Below, in pieces: positions 10,036-21,523 of a stretch of DNA of 64,000 nt; position 1 is the first letter of the stretch; each line of letters opens with the position of its first letter. The stretch is from the NCBI GenBank assembly GCA_964019425.1, contig OZ025850.1, positions 496,001 through 560,000 of the forward strand, read 5' to 3'. Under the pieces are notes generated by a model. It was not told the origin of the DNA. It saw only the letters and a program-made list of their open reading frames with translations, and did not search any database. Both the position numbers and the translations under genes were made by a program. Source of the stretch: Flectonema sp. DT1601. Its lineage: Eukaryota > Euglenozoa > Diplonemea > Diplonemida > Diplonemidae.

Positions 10036-10742
10036 CACATACACTTTTCAATGACTTTGTCAGGGACCCTTTTTTTTTTTTTTTTTTTTTATATATATCT
10101 GAATTGTTTTATATAAGATAAAAATCAAAATCAAAATAGAACTTTGACCTATTACATCCCTTACCTTATTTCTGGTTTTGGTTTTTTTTTTTTTTTTTTT
10201 TTTTTTTTTGCACATAGCACTGTTTTTAGCTACCTGACAAGTTTTCCGTAGCCCAGTTATGGGCCGCAAGGTATTTGTGATACCTGCTTTTCATATTGAA
10301 GAATGATCCATTAAGATTCTGCTTGTTGTTGTTTTTTATTATTAAAAATCTTTATTTTACAGGTATTCAACACCATTCAACAAATGAAAGAATTTTTTTT
10401 TTTTAAATTTCAAGTCCGAAACTAACCATCTAAATACTAACATTACAAGAGCTAGCCCTATCTTGGCGAGCTCCGATGAATTTTTATCTTAGAACGATAG
10501 CAACTTCAACACAGAATGAAGTCCCTTAGAACTAACTGATGAAGGCCTAAAAAGGGACAAGTAGTATGAGATTAAGGCTCCTGAAAACTACATATTCTAT
10601 TACCCTTTTGATGTTAGTAAACTGTGGAAATGAATACTTTTATTTTACTAATCTCTACTTTTTCTTATTCTCACCTTTTCAGTTCTAAAATTAATGATAC
10701 CATCTAAAATACTAACATTACATTATACAACAATAGGTTATA
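10036..10742. other. Intergenic spacer with two short repeats
   Basis: No gene is seen. The spacer holds T runs at 10070-10090 and 10183-10209, a repeated phrase CATCTAA(A)ATACTAACATTACA near 10428 and again near 10703, and one copy of a dispersed repeat (annotated separately). A pyrimidine tract ending CCTTTTCAG at 10682 lies 60 bases before the next start. Confidence 0.65.
10519..10596 (+). repeat. Dispersed repeat, copy 1
   Basis: These 78 bases recur, by eye roughly 80 per cent identical, at 19091-19170. Shared words include AAGTCCCT, TGAAG.CCTAA, ACAAGTAGTAT and AGATTAAGGCTCCTGAAAAC. The two copies lie in separate spacers on the same strand. They could be an old SINE fragment or a small structured RNA; I do not recognise the family. 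Confidence 0.7.
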
Positions 10743-12116
10743 ATGAAAAATGGCACCGATGAAGCGATGGGTCAGCTTCTTGAGCTGCTCCCGAAGTTGC
10801 AAACCCAATTAAATAGCGGAGAACTCGATAACGTTCTCAGCTCCATAGAAGCTCGAAAGAACTTCTTGAAATGGAAATCCCTACCCGAAAGGATAATACT
10901 ACTTCGGCATGGTGAGTCTCAAGGTAATGTTGATCACACATTATACAGCAGTAGGGGAGACAGTCAACTTGAATTAACAAATAAGGGATTTCAGCAAGCT
11001 AGAGAAGCAGGTGCTCGTTTGGCTCAATTAGTAGGTCCTGACGACAAAATATTTGTAGCCGTATCTCCCTTTGAGAGAACTATTCAAACGTTGTATGGAT
11101 TGTATGCCGGGGGGTTTCCAAGAGAAAAGGTTGGTAAGGTTCATCACGATCCTCGGATTCGCGAACAGGAATTTGGAAATTTTCAAAGCATCGGTCTGAC
11201 GGCTGCTGTCAGAGCTGAAGAGAAAGCCGTCGGCAGATTCTACTATCGAAGACCAAATGCTGAGTCTTCTGCTGACGTCTATGACAGAGTATCTGGGTTT
11301 TGGGACTCTTTGTTGTCAGAACAGGGTGGGCCAACATCAATATTATCTGGTAGAGAAAGTTACACTACAGGGTTACTCGTTACGCATGGATTGACTATCA
11401 GACTCTTACTGATGGCAATCTACCACTGGTCAGTTGAAACTTTTGAAACTGTTTATAATCTTGAAAACTGTAACACAATTGTTCTCAGGAAGAACATGAC
11501 AACTTTTGGATATGAATTGTGCACGACTGAATCATATCCAGCGAGACTACCTTGGGCTACACGTAAGGTTTGGATTAGATTTTTTGGAGAAAAAGAAGAT
11601 CCAGAAACCAAACGGAAATTGGAAAACGCGAAAATCCTCCGAACTCAATTGGAAGATGACAGTTGTTGTGAAATGGATAAGATTGTTGATAAGTTAGAAT
11701 TAGAACACCATTTTAAATGTGCCAAGTGTTACACTGTAATCGACTACTTATCTATTAAACCACCTCGAACTATGAACAGAACACAACTTCTTAATCAACT
11801 AGTCGAAGGTCATCACAGCAAAGGAACACCTGAATCTCTCCGAGAACGATGTGTTAAAATAGACGTCGGGAACATCTCGTTAATTGACTGGAAAGGAGAC
11901 AGGGGTTCTTGGACTAATAAAGTACTCCACTACGAGATGGATGATCGCAGTAAAACTTCCAAAGGATTGGATTTAAAACCAGGTTCGGGATGCAACTTTC
12001 TCAGAGCTTCATCTACCCTATTTTCTGTAAAAGACGAGGAGGAGTTTGATGACATGTTTGAAAGCACAACCGACAGAACTCCTACCCAAGACCAACCATC
12101 CTTCTGCTCCTCTTGA
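10743..12116 (+). CDS. Histidine phosphatase superfamily protein (phosphoglycerate mutase-like)
   Basis: This 457-residue single-exon protein has a branch-1 histidine phosphatase core at about 48-260. The catalytic motif LLRHGES gives R55 and the phospho-accepting H56. The second histidine is H215 in LLVTHGL, and SPFERT supplies another pocket arginine. This set fits a phosphatase or mutase acting through a phosphohistidine; the substrate cannot be read from sequence. The C-terminal 190 residues hold a C-x2-C pair (CAKC) and are not a domain I recognise. The length exceeds plain PGAM (about 250). The ATG lies just after AACAATAGGTTATA, and an upstream polypyrimidine-AG suggests a spliced leader or 5'UTR intron. 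Confidence 0.85.
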   Translation: MKNGTDEAMGQLLELLPKLQTQLNSGELDNVLSSIEARKNFLKWKSLPERIILLRHGESQGNVDHTLYSSRGDSQLELTNKGFQQAREAGARLAQLVGPDDKIFVAVSPFERTIQTLYGLYAGGFPREKVGKVHHDPRIREQEFGNFQSIGLTAAVRAEEKAVGRFYYRRPNAESSADVYDRVSGFWDSLLSEQGGPTSILSGRESYTTGLLVTHGLTIRLLLMAIYHWSVETFETVYNLENCNTIVLRKNMTTFGYELCTTESYPARLPWATRKVWIRFFGEKEDPETKRKLENAKILRTQLEDDSCCEMDKIVDKLELEHHFKCAKCYTVIDYLSIKPPRTMNRTQLLNQLVEGHHSKGTPESLRERCVKIDVGNISLIDWKGDRGSWTNKVLHYEMDDRSKTSKGLDLKPGSGCNFLRASSTLFSVKDEEEFDDMFESTTDRTPTQDQPSFCSS

Positions 12117-12424
12117 AGAGAAGAGCGGGGAAAAAAAAAAAAAAAAAAAAAAAAAAAGAAATTTCTTGTTGCTGAACCTTTTGTGTCGCTATTTGATATG
12201 TGATTGCTTTAATCTTTCGGTTACCGAAATAATATTAAAACTGATTCGTAAATTTGATAAATGACAAAATATAAAAGGTTAACACCGACAGAATTAATTA
12301 TTTACGGGAAGAACTCATTCAGATAAAAAAAAAAAAAACCTTTTTAATTTATTGACATCACGACCAGTGGTGCTATTGATGGATCTCTTTTTCTCTGAAT
12401 GGTGTTCTTCTTCAACTTCGATAA

Positions 12425-12462
<38 letters not shown>

Positions 12463-12960
12463 TTTTAATCTGATTGACAGTTCGAGTCGATCATTTGTTT
12501 GCTCTAACTCTTTCCGTGTATTTCTTAACTTGTCGCAAATATTACAGTTTCGGATGAACCTTTGCCGTATTGTCTTTATGTGATGCTGCTTTAATGAAAA
12601 AAAAAATATGTTTAGTCTTTTTTTATGTATCTTACAAAGTGAGTGCCCATCTTGGGTTCAGCAAGGGGATTGTTGTTTGTAGCTTGCCTTCTTGATATTA
12701 TTTATGTGATTATTATTGTAAAACACTATACAAGTCCTCCGAGTCACTTGTTAGTGTTTTCACGAGTATTCTTTTATGAAGTTGTTGGTTGTGGCTCATG
12801 AGTTCACTTTTTTTTATATATATTTTTTTTTGTTCATCAATCTCAACAGTACATTACCCAAGCTATCGATCAGAACTATATTCAGATTTCAAGTTGCTTT
12901 ATATTTTAATTACGGTATTTAACTTTCAGTGTGGTCCAACTTAATAATATAACAAAAAAC
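12117..12960. other. Intergenic spacer and 5' leader
   Basis: A-runs lie at 12130-12157 and 12431-12459, followed by unremarkable AT-rich sequence. No gene is supported. AACTTTCAG ending at 12929 is an acceptor-like site 31 bases upstream of the next ATG. An open frame extends from a GTG at 12931, but GTG is not expected to start a nuclear gene. Confidence 0.65.
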
Positions 12961-15373
12961 ATGGACAACACGACTATCAGTGATCTCCACATTCTTGCTA
13001 AAGAGCATGGCGTCACTTTATCACATGATTGTAGCAGAGATGAAGCTGCTTCAATGTTGTCTCCGGTCGTGGAAGCAGCAAAAGTAAAAGAAGAGTCGGG
13101 AAGAGCAGTCGTTGTCGGATCGATATCGATATTAGTTCAAATCGCAAAAATATTATCAAATAACGACCCAGAAGGACTCTATGCTGCTTTACAACTTGGA
13201 CCTGATGCTACAGCAGCTGAAGTGAAAGACGCTCACAGAAAGATGAGTTTATTACTACACGAAGATCGTCATTCAAGTTCAGGACACGAACAGGTAAACC
13301 TCGCTAAGGAACTTCAGCAGAAAGTAAATGCTGCAAAGGAAGTACTTATCGATCCAAAACTAACTGCGGCATACTCAAAACAGGGAATGACTGGTGTTGG
13401 AAGGGCTGAATTAGTACCTGCGAATATCGGAGTGAAGGAATTTTTAAACGTTTTGGATTTGATTGATAAAAGAGAAAAACTTCTTCAAACTCAACAACAA
13501 CTGCAGTCGACCGGATCGGTGGTTGTGAACTTTGACTTTAGAGAGAAGATGCTGCCAGTGACTGACAAGATCCACTCCATGTTATCAACCGTCGGTTACA
13601 CTCCTCCAGACTACGATTACGACTACGAAGAAGAGGAAGAAGAAGAAGAGGAAGAACAACAAGAACTTGACGAAGAAGAACAGGAAACCGATGCCAACCA
13701 ACAAGACTCCGAAACTGAAGACTCATCAACAGGAGGAGGTATTAATAACCAATTCAGCGTCGCGAAGGTAAACCTTAATGGAAAAGAAACGTATGTCTTA
13801 GTCCCTAAAGGTGCAGTAGCAGAACAGATAAAGGCCAGAGTTGAATCGGCATCGGCGAAGGCAGCTTCACCATCATCTGTACAAACAGAAGTTAAATATA
13901 ACACTTATCAACGGTTAATGAATTCTATTGAAGCTTTGTCAATGATACCGAGATCTAGTGGTGTTATGTTGAGACACTCTTTCTCATATCCTATTGCTTC
14001 TGGGCAGGTTTTGAAATTCTCAGGAGGAGGGTCATCATCTCACTCTTGGACAAAACTAGCATGGGAATACACTCAAAGTAGTTTACAAGAATGGAAGGCG
14101 TTCATAAAATGGAGATCAAGTCAGGCAATTGTTTCTTTCAGTTGGCTTCGTCAGATCACCTCTAACTTGACGTGGAATATGAAATGTTATTTAGCATCGA
14201 CAGGAACAGCTTATGGAACACAACTCACGAATACATTTACTCGTTCACTTGGTGGTGGGAGATCTCTGACTTCAAAACTGTGTTGTGGTCCTGGAGATAG
14301 GAATAATAACTTAGAATGGGGATACACTACTGCTAGTGAAGCAATGTTTACAAAGGTTGCCATCACTTTAGGGTTTTTAACATTATCATCACAAGTATTA
14401 AATAAGATGACAATTCCAAGAAGGAATCCAGTACTCGAAACGTTAGAAGACGAAGATGAAGTTGAAGCATCCAAGACACTTGGAAGCCTCACGACAGTAA
14501 TTGATAAAAGTCTTTTAGATGGAACAACAAGTTTATCATGGAAGGCAATGTTCAATACATCTAAGAAATCAACGAGTACTCAAATTGGATTTGGTGTCTC
14601 ATCTTCATTACCATTTGCGTTATCACCGTTTGGGATGTTGGAAGCCACAGAGCCATCCAGTCAAACAATATTGCAGTTGGTCTTTCAGAGGAATAGTTTT
14701 GCTGTTCAAGTTCCCATTCTCATCTCAACAGTAGAAGATTTCCCGACGATAATGACATTGATGTCTGCTCCTATTTTATTGTATAAACTGGCTCAAGAGA
14801 TCGCAATAAAACCTTACAATAGAATGCGCCGTCGTCGAGAAAATGTCAAACGTCGAATCTCCCAAAAAGAACAACTTTGGGAAGAACAAAGAAGGACTAA
14901 TGAAGTTACCAACTTGTTGAGATCTGAAGCAAAGAAACGATTAGACGAGGAATTGCAAACAAGTGGATTGGTAATTCAAAATGCAAAGTATGGAGTCTTG
15001 CATCCTATTTTTGATGATGAGACTCCAGAAGAAAAAACTGCTCTTCCCCCTCGTGTCATCGACGTTACCATTGCAATTCAGTCGATGGTTCAACAGCATC
15101 ATCTTATATTGCAGGCAGGTCCTAAGCATACCTACAACGGGTTTTGTGACGTTGATCCAAATGGAGAAGAGAAATATCTTCGTGTCAGATATTTGTTTAG
15201 AGACGAACCCCATGAGGTATGTATCTTATAGAAGAGGAGATCTTTGTTGTAATAATTACAATTAACTTATGAAACAACTCCAACAGGTTGAGATTCTCGA
15301 AGGTATGGAGTTAGCACTTCCTCTTCAGCATCACCGTGTCGAAGTTCGTGCGGAGTCACCCGGCAGACCGTGA
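12961..15373 (+). CDS. DNAJC11-like J-domain protein, two exons
   Basis: Exon 1 is 12961-15216 and exon 2 is 15287-15373, joined in phase 0 across a 70-base GT-AG intron, giving about 780 residues. The J-like region (about 75-140) reads LYAALQLGPDATAAEVKDAHRKMSLLLHEDRH. The obligatory HPD is HED, so stimulation of an Hsp70 ATPase is doubtful. An acidic low-complexity block (poly-E, about 220-250) follows. The C-terminal region (RVIDVTIAIQ to the end, completed by exon 2) matches the C-terminal domain of DNAJC11, a MICOS/SAM-associated mitochondrial outer-membrane protein of cristae organisation. I chose ATG 12961 because upstream in-frame codons reach only a GTG. Mitochondrial membrane organisation is the likely role. 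Confidence 0.82.
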
Positions 15374-15757
15374 GAAGTAATACAGTTGAATCAGAATTAA
15401 GAAAAAAAAAAAAAAAAAAAAAAAAAATCTGTACGGGCAAAACGTTCGAACCCCACGAAGAGGAAAGCAACTCGTTTTTCTAGACTACAAACGGGATGTC
15501 GATAACTGTATCAGTAATCTTCTTCTTTTTTTTTTTTTTTTTCTCTTCCCAGTGTTTTTTTCTTCTTCTTCCCCTTTTCTTTTTTTCGGGAAAAGAGAAA
15601 AAGAAGAAGGAAGAAATATTTTTTGTAAAGAAAACAACTTTTCGTGACTCAGTCAGGTGTCCCTTCAAAAAAAGATGAAATCCCACGAGAGATAACAAAA
15701 ATGATCTTTAATACGAATTAATGTCGTAAATTTATTTTAACTTCCATCCTGCAGGTG
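15374..15757. other. Short intergenic spacer
   Basis: The spacer is homopolymer-rich, with an A run at 15401-15427 and a T run at 15525-15542. CTTCCATCCTGCAG ending at 15754 sits only three bases before the next ATG. This is a strong acceptor-like sequence with no visible donor, consistent with trans-splicing or a 5'UTR intron. Confidence 0.65.
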
Positions 15758-18253
15758 ATGTTGTCGTCGAATAAACTCCGAGACCGGGTATCCGGCAGCA
15801 GTGGACATCTTAGTATAAACGATGATGAGTTGAGTGGTGAAGATAGAGAGTGGGGATCAAGTGGTAGTTTTATGCTCTCAAAGAGAAATGAAAGTCAACG
15901 ACTTCTTCGTGAAAGTGTGTCAGCTAACAGATTGAAATGGGTGAGCGATTCTAATTTTTCTTATGAAAGTCTTGATTTTCAAGAAGTTGAAAACGATCTC
16001 TTGAAAGAGCAACGAGCCAAACGTGCCCTCGGTAAGGCCACCTCAACAACAGCAACACGTTGGCTTCTTCTCTTCGTCATCGGGCTTCTCACTGGAACAA
16101 CAGCTTTTATTATAGACGAAGGCATCAACTTCATTACAAAAAAGAAATGGAAATGGGTCGGTGACCAAATGAAAACCGACCCCCTCAACCCCGGACAGGT
16201 CCCTTTCACTACTCCATACCTGATGTTTGTATCTATGAATATTGTATTGGCTGCTATTGCTTGTTTCTTCGTAGTCTATATTGAACCATTAGCAGCTGGA
16301 AGTGGTATTCCTGAAGTAAAATGTTACTTAAACGGCGTTAAAATCTACCGAGTGGTCAGACTACGAACGTTAGTGGCAAAGGCAACTGGAATCTTATTTT
16401 CAGTTGCCTCAGGTCTTCCTTGTGGTAAGGAAGGTCCGATGATTCACTCTGGTGCTATCATAGGAGGAGGTGTCGCTACTGGTAAATCATCAAAGTTTCA
16501 TTTTGACACTGGATTCTTTAAAGAGTATCGTGGTGACAGTGACAAAAGACTATTTGTTACTGCTGGAGCTGCCGCAGGTGTAGCAGCGGCATTCGGAGCC
16601 CCTGTCGGAGGCGTTCTGTTCGCAGTTGAAGAAGTCGGCTCATTCTGGAATTTAGAAATGTCTGTTCAGGTATTCTTCTGCGCTGCATGCTCTTCTCTCG
16701 CTATCAATATGTATACAAAATTTAAAGACCCACTGTCACCTGCATCCGGCCAAGCTAATTTTGGTCAAGTTGACCTACCATATAAAATCTGGGAGCTTCC
16801 TTTGTGCGTCATATTGGGTGCTTTGGGAGGATTGTTGGGGGCATTCTTCAACGCCGCTAATCTAAGAATTACTAAAATAAGAAGGAAAATAGTAAAAGGA
16901 AGACCATTAAGAAGAATGACTGAAGTTTGTGTAATAAACTTATTGGTTTCAACGGTACTGTTTGTGCTCACATCGAGACTTTATAATTGTGAACCAGTCA
17001 CTCAACTTGCTGGTAACGGAACTTCTTCAGACGGGTTCTCATCGTATGGATGCAGAACTGATAATTCAACTGGTGCTGTACCACAGTTTAATGACATGGC
17101 AACGTTCTTTTTTGCGCAATCGGAAGCAAACATTCGACACATGTTTCACGGTCCTTCTGACTTCAGCTATGCTTCTTTAGCAATGCATTTTGTACCCTAC
17201 TACTTTTTAACAATTGTAACGTATGGAATTGCTGTACCATCAGGATTGTTCTTACCTTGTTTGGCGTTGGGTAGTTCTCTTGGAAGGTTTTATGGACAAA
17301 GTATTCACGACGTGACTGGTTTTGACCTCAGTCTTGGAACTTATGCGTGTTTTGGAGCTGCTGCTGTTCTGGGAGGGGTCATCCGAATGACAGTTTCACT
17401 GTCGGTAATTATGATGGAAGCTACTGGAAATGCAACGTACGTCATTCCACTGATGCTTATAACTTGTACAGCTAAATGGGTTGGTGATTTGTTTAATCAT
17501 GGGATATACGATGAGCATATTATGCTGTCAAAAGTTCCTTTATTGGAACATAAATTAGGACATCACGACGCAGATAAACTCGCTTGTGCAACAGCACAAG
17601 ATGTTATGAACGAAGTTGATGTTGCTGTTGTTGAAGTTCGTCCAACTGTGAGGGATCTTTTGGAATTGCTAAGGGACAAGCCTCATCATCAAGCTTTTAT
17701 TATTACTCAGCATGGAACTCGATCGGAACCGCTGCTTGGATTGATTCTCAGAAGGTATTTATTAATATTAATCAGATCAAGGGCTTGGGGAGCTGCTTCG
17801 AACTCACTCGATTTCTCGAATTTCGTTAAATCTGCTCATGAGCGTGAGATTTTAAAAATTCAAAAATACGCCTTGGAACTGAACCCCCACGACATGTCTC
17901 AGAAGTTATGCTTATCACGTTATATGGATGCTCATCCGTTTATTGTCAGGACGACGAGTCCACTTCCCAGGGTTTATCGGATATTTAGGGATTTGGGATT
18001 ACGACACCTGGTAGTTGTTAATGAGAATTTCTTCCCCGCTGGAATCATCGCTCGTAAATGTCTCGTCCACTTAGAAGATTGCGCCTCCGTCAGCTGGGAT
18101 GAATCTCGTCCAGCTGAAAATAAAAAATTTCACATCGAACGTCATCCTTCTGCTCAAAGACTTCCAACATCGTTATTTCTACATAGTGATGGAGCTTATT
18201 TAAATCCATCTTTCGATAGTGTTGCTGCTCTCTCTGATGATTCAGTTTTGTAG
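15758..18253 (+). CDS. ClC-7-like chloride/proton exchanger
   Basis: This 831-residue single-exon membrane protein is a CLC transporter. The chloride-selectivity motifs are present in order: GSGIPEV, GKEGPMIHSGA (gating glutamate E225), and GAAAGVAAAFGAPVGGVLFAVEE. GALGGLLGAFFNA and a late RMTVSLSVIMMEAT follow. Two CBS domains fill the C-terminal 230 residues, ending with LPRVYRIFRDLGLRHLVVVNE. Word-for-word similarity to human CLC-7 through both the membrane and CBS parts favours the endolysosomal ClC-6/7 branch, which exchanges two chlorides for one proton. The gating glutamate fits an exchanger rather than a channel. ATG 15758 is preferred over the overlapping GTG at 15755. Confidence 0.95.
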   Translation: MLSSNKLRDRVSGSSGHLSINDDELSGEDREWGSSGSFMLSKRNESQRLLRESVSANRLKWVSDSNFSYESLDFQEVENDLLKEQRAKRALGKATSTTATRWLLLFVIGLLTGTTAFIIDEGINFITKKKWKWVGDQMKTDPLNPGQVPFTTPYLMFVSMNIVLAAIACFFVVYIEPLAAGSGIPEVKCYLNGVKIYRVVRLRTLVAKATGILFSVASGLPCGKEGPMIHSGAIIGGGVATGKSSKFHFDTGFFKEYRGDSDKRLFVTAGAAAGVAAAFGAPVGGVLFAVEEVGSFWNLEMSVQVFFCAACSSLAINMYTKFKDPLSPASGQANFGQVDLPYKIWELPLCVILGALGGLLGAFFNAANLRITKIRRKIVKGRPLRRMTEVCVINLLVSTVLFVLTSRLYNCEPVTQLAGNGTSSDGFSSYGCRTDNSTGAVPQFNDMATFFFAQSEANIRHMFHGPSDFSYASLAMHFVPYYFLTIVTYGIAVPSGLFLPCLALGSSLGRFYGQSIHDVTGFDLSLGTYACFGAAAVLGGVIRMTVSLSVIMMEATGNATYVIPLMLITCTAKWVGDLFNHGIYDEHIMLSKVPLLEHKLGHHDADKLACATAQDVMNEVDVAVVEVRPTVRDLLELLRDKPHHQAFIITQHGTRSEPLLGLILRRYLLILIRSRAWGAASNSLDFSNFVKSAHEREILKIQKYALELNPHDMSQKLCLSRYMDAHPFIVRTTSPLPRVYRIFRDLGLRHLVVVNENFFPAGIIARKCLVHLEDCASVSWDESRPAENKKFHIERHPSAQRLPTSLFLHSDGAYLNPSFDSVAALSDDSVL

Positions 18254-20157
18254 GTAAACTCGTCATACTCACTTAACGAAATGGAATAGCCTTCATCACG
18301 TACTCTGTTCCTTTTGACAATAATATTCGATTAAACTACTTCAGAACTTAATGAAACGTTCCGTTTTTTTTTTTGTTTTTTTTTTTTAAAAAAACATCTT
18401 CGATAGATATGTCTCATCAAATGTGTTGTTTTGTTGTTTTTGTTAAAATTCAATTTTTATTCTCGTTCATTTACTACAAGCCTACCATTTTTGCGTCGGT
18501 ATTTCGTTGTTTCACTCCTTATCATTGTTATGGTTCCCTCTATCCTTTAATCGAGATTACGATTTCCCCCTTCCCCCTCCCTTTTTTTTTTTTTTGTTTT
18601 CCTTTCCACCTCCTCTGCTGTGGATAGTAGTTATGAATTAATTTCATTTCTTTCTTTTCCTCTGCATCGCAAATGGCTTGGTATTGGTCTTGAATAGTAA
18701 CGCAATCTGAATTGTGAACAGTTTTGTTAAGAACCATGTTGTGGTTCTTAAATATAGAACACCGTAGATAATATCCTGCTCTGATTCTGTTGCGGATCAC
18801 AAGACAGGAACGCTCAATCTGTGCGTAGTCCCCCCAAAAACTTTTTTATATTCGGCTGCGAGTCCCCTTTTAGTTTTTTAGCCTCGAAATGTGCGTGGAC
18901 AGCATTTTCATTGCGCAGGAAAAGAAAGAATGAAAGAAAGGAAAAATAATAATAATAAAAAAAGCGTATGTAGTTCCTTCCAAACAAAAGGAAGATGTAA
19001 TTCCTGCATCCTTCTCTCGTTTTGTGTGGTTTTTCTTTTTGAAATGGAACCGTTTGATAAAATCCGAACTATCAAAAAAAAGCTGGAATTAAGTCCCTGA
19101 AAACTTATTAATGAAGACCTAAGAGGGGAAACAAGTAGTATAAGATTAAGGCTCCTGAAAACTACGTATTTCCACTGGCAGGACAATTCACTTTTTTTTT
19201 TTTTTTTTAATAGTTGTACTTCTTATGGTGCACTATTTTATAACAAACCTTGTTAACTCGTTTTTGTGTGATATGTATTTTTTTTCTTAATTTCTTTTTT
19301 TAATTATCATGTTTTATACACCGAGGTTTGTAGGTATCATTCTTGGCTTTTTATTCATAATTGGATTCAAGGTTCGGAATTCTCTTTTTTTTTATCTCCA
19401 TTTTTTTTTTTTTTTTTTTTTTTGCTACTTTTATTCTCTTTCATGCGTACCCAGAAAGCTGAGAAACAAAAGACAAAAAAAAAAAAAAACGCTAACGTTA
19501 CATAATTTTTTTTTTTTTTCCCCCCCATTTTTCAGTTTTTTCGTTCTTGTGCGAAGGTTAGTTAGACTGGTTGAAGGCCATATTCCAAACATGTTGTTTG
19601 TACCTTAAAATCTACAGTCTAAAAGTATAAGGCTCTGTTTCTCGAAAGGTGTTGACAGGGATACGTTGACTTTCCTTAAATGCATATTAGAATGTTGTAC
19701 ATTTATATTATTTTGAAAAAAAAAAAAAAAAAAAAAAAACTCCCAACTGCCAGTCCAACCCCCTTATATATATAACCCACGGGAGTAGTTTGAGTTGAGG
19801 CTGTCGGCTTTCGAATTTTTATGACTACTGCGAGTCATGTGCAAATAGTCATTTTCGTTGTGATGAAATAATATTTTTGCACAAAAACTAATACGTTATG
19901 TGTGTGTGTTGTAAAAATAACATTTTCCGATTGTGCGTTAAATTAACCCTTTTTTGAGGATGTGGATATTTCTGGTCGCGGATTTCTCCTCTTCTTTTTT
20001 TTTTATTTTTTTTTTTTAATTTATCTTTTATCCCATATTTTTTTGCTAACGAAAACCCTTTTTTTCATTACACAGCATCACATAATTAATATCCAAACAA
20101 CAAAACGAATTGACGCATACCATTACCCAACTTTACACAGTACTGTACACTAACATA
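18254..20157. other. Long intergenic spacer
   Basis: These 1.9 kb hold A/T homopolymers (18363-18390, 19194-19208, 19403-19422, 19715-19739), one copy of the dispersed repeat (19091-19170), and no coding region I can support. A pyrimidine-rich stretch ending ATTACACAG at 20075 precedes the next start by 82 bases. The frames of 60-110 codons here are driven by homopolymers. Confidence 0.65.
19091..19170 (+). repeat. Dispersed repeat, copy 2
   Basis: This is the partner of 10519-10596 on the same strand. It differs by substitutions and small indels, so the pair is not a recent copy. Confidence 0.7.
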
Positions 20158-21523
20158 ATGACATTAGAACAGCTTAAACACCTCGACCCTGACATTGAAA
20201 GTGTCGAGGGGACTTTCGGAATAGCATCTGTCTACGAATATATCAATGAGTATTGGGTATGTCGATTTGTGTCTGAAAAAAAAACAATTGGTTTGTAGGT
20301 ACAGAAAAAAAAAACAACAATTATTAATAACACAGAAACCAAGAAACATTGAAGGTCTCGCAATCGCAATCAGAAAACGTAGTGATCCGGGTCCTGTACT
20401 TTGTATATTCAGTAAGGATATGAAGCAAAAATTTTGGGAAATTGGAGTTGGAGAAAAGGAAATACAAGTATGAATAATTTTTTTTTTTTTTTTTTTCACT
20501 AAAAAAAAAAAAAGTAAATAAAAACATTATTATAAAGCAAACCAACACAAACACAAACCCAGTTAAGTGAAGCGAGGATAGTCATCCTAATCCGAGAAGC
20601 AGACTCACTCTCACTTGTGTCTTTACTATTTGATTCAGAGCTTCAAGCAATGAAGTGCAGGGAAACAATAGTTCATTTAAAGAACACTAAACGAGTATTA
20701 CACCAACAACAACAATCTCATAATGCTCCAGGACACGCTAATACTGGAGGACCACTACCACCCCCACCAGTTGCTACATCAGGTAGTAAACCGCCTGGAT
20801 CTGTTGTTGTATTGAGTCCTGTGAAGGAACAACAAAAAGTGACTGATATTCCTCCTCCACCTATTGCAACATCAGGAAGTAGACCAGCTGGTAGTGTTGT
20901 GATGACTCCTATTGGAAGCGGGAATACTGTAAAGTCGAGAAGTGGATCTGAACAGCGAAGACAATCATCAGCTCCGCCTCCAATTCCAACACCAACCAGT
21001 GCGACGATTAATCCAACTGGGGGAGTTAATTCAGGATTTCCATCATCTCCGAATGGTGTTGGAGTTGATTCAATTTTTAATGTTTCAAATTCTACAGCTG
21101 GCGTACAACAACATCAACAACCTGCTTCCCTCAATACACTTAATCACAATAAGGAAATCAGCTCTCCACCTCCTAAAGCACAACCTCAACAAAATCACTC
21201 AACTTCTCAACAAGCTAGTCAGAATGAGATCTTTAGTCACAGAGCTCTTAGTAGAGGAGTAACAGTTGAACCCCCTATCTTTGAACCATCCACAGGTGGG
21301 TGGAGATGTGGACCAGATATCAACGAATTGCGACTGGCAGTTGTTAAGGTATGCCTCTTTAGTTCAAATGTCGTTTATTTTATTTTATTTTATTTTCAGT
21401 TTTTAACGTTAAAACACCGCAATAATCAAAAAAAAAAAAAAAAAAAAAAAACAGGTTGCAATGTCTGAAGGAACTTCAGTAAGTACGTTAAAAGCTATGT
21501 TACAAGCATATCAAAATCATTGA
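20158..21523 (+). CDS. Dcp1-like mRNA decapping subunit (EVH1 domain), four exons
   Basis: Exons 20158-20256, 20336-20467, 20563-21348 and 21455-21523 join in frame to 361 residues, all with GT-AG introns of 79-106 bases. The first three exons build an EVH1-type domain. DPDIESV near the N-terminus, W-K-x-x-x-I-E-G across the first exon junction (compare W-E-K-x-D-V-E-G in human DCP1) and an expected internal strand-helix order suggest Dcp1, the activator of the Dcp2 decapping enzyme in the cytoplasm. The middle is a long Pro/Gln/Ser-rich disordered region with two PPPPIATSG-like repeats, usual for P-body scaffolds. The C-terminus (MSEGTSVSTLKAMLQAYQNH) could be a short oligomerising helix. 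Another EVH1 protein is the main alternative. Confidence 0.68.

Noticed and set aside
12931-12960. GTG start for the DNAJC11-like gene, and likewise GTG/TTG starts at 15755, 25925, 33025 and 56109
   Set aside because: Nuclear genes start at ATG. In each case an in-frame ATG lies a few codons downstream, after an acceptor-like AG or at a natural N-terminus.
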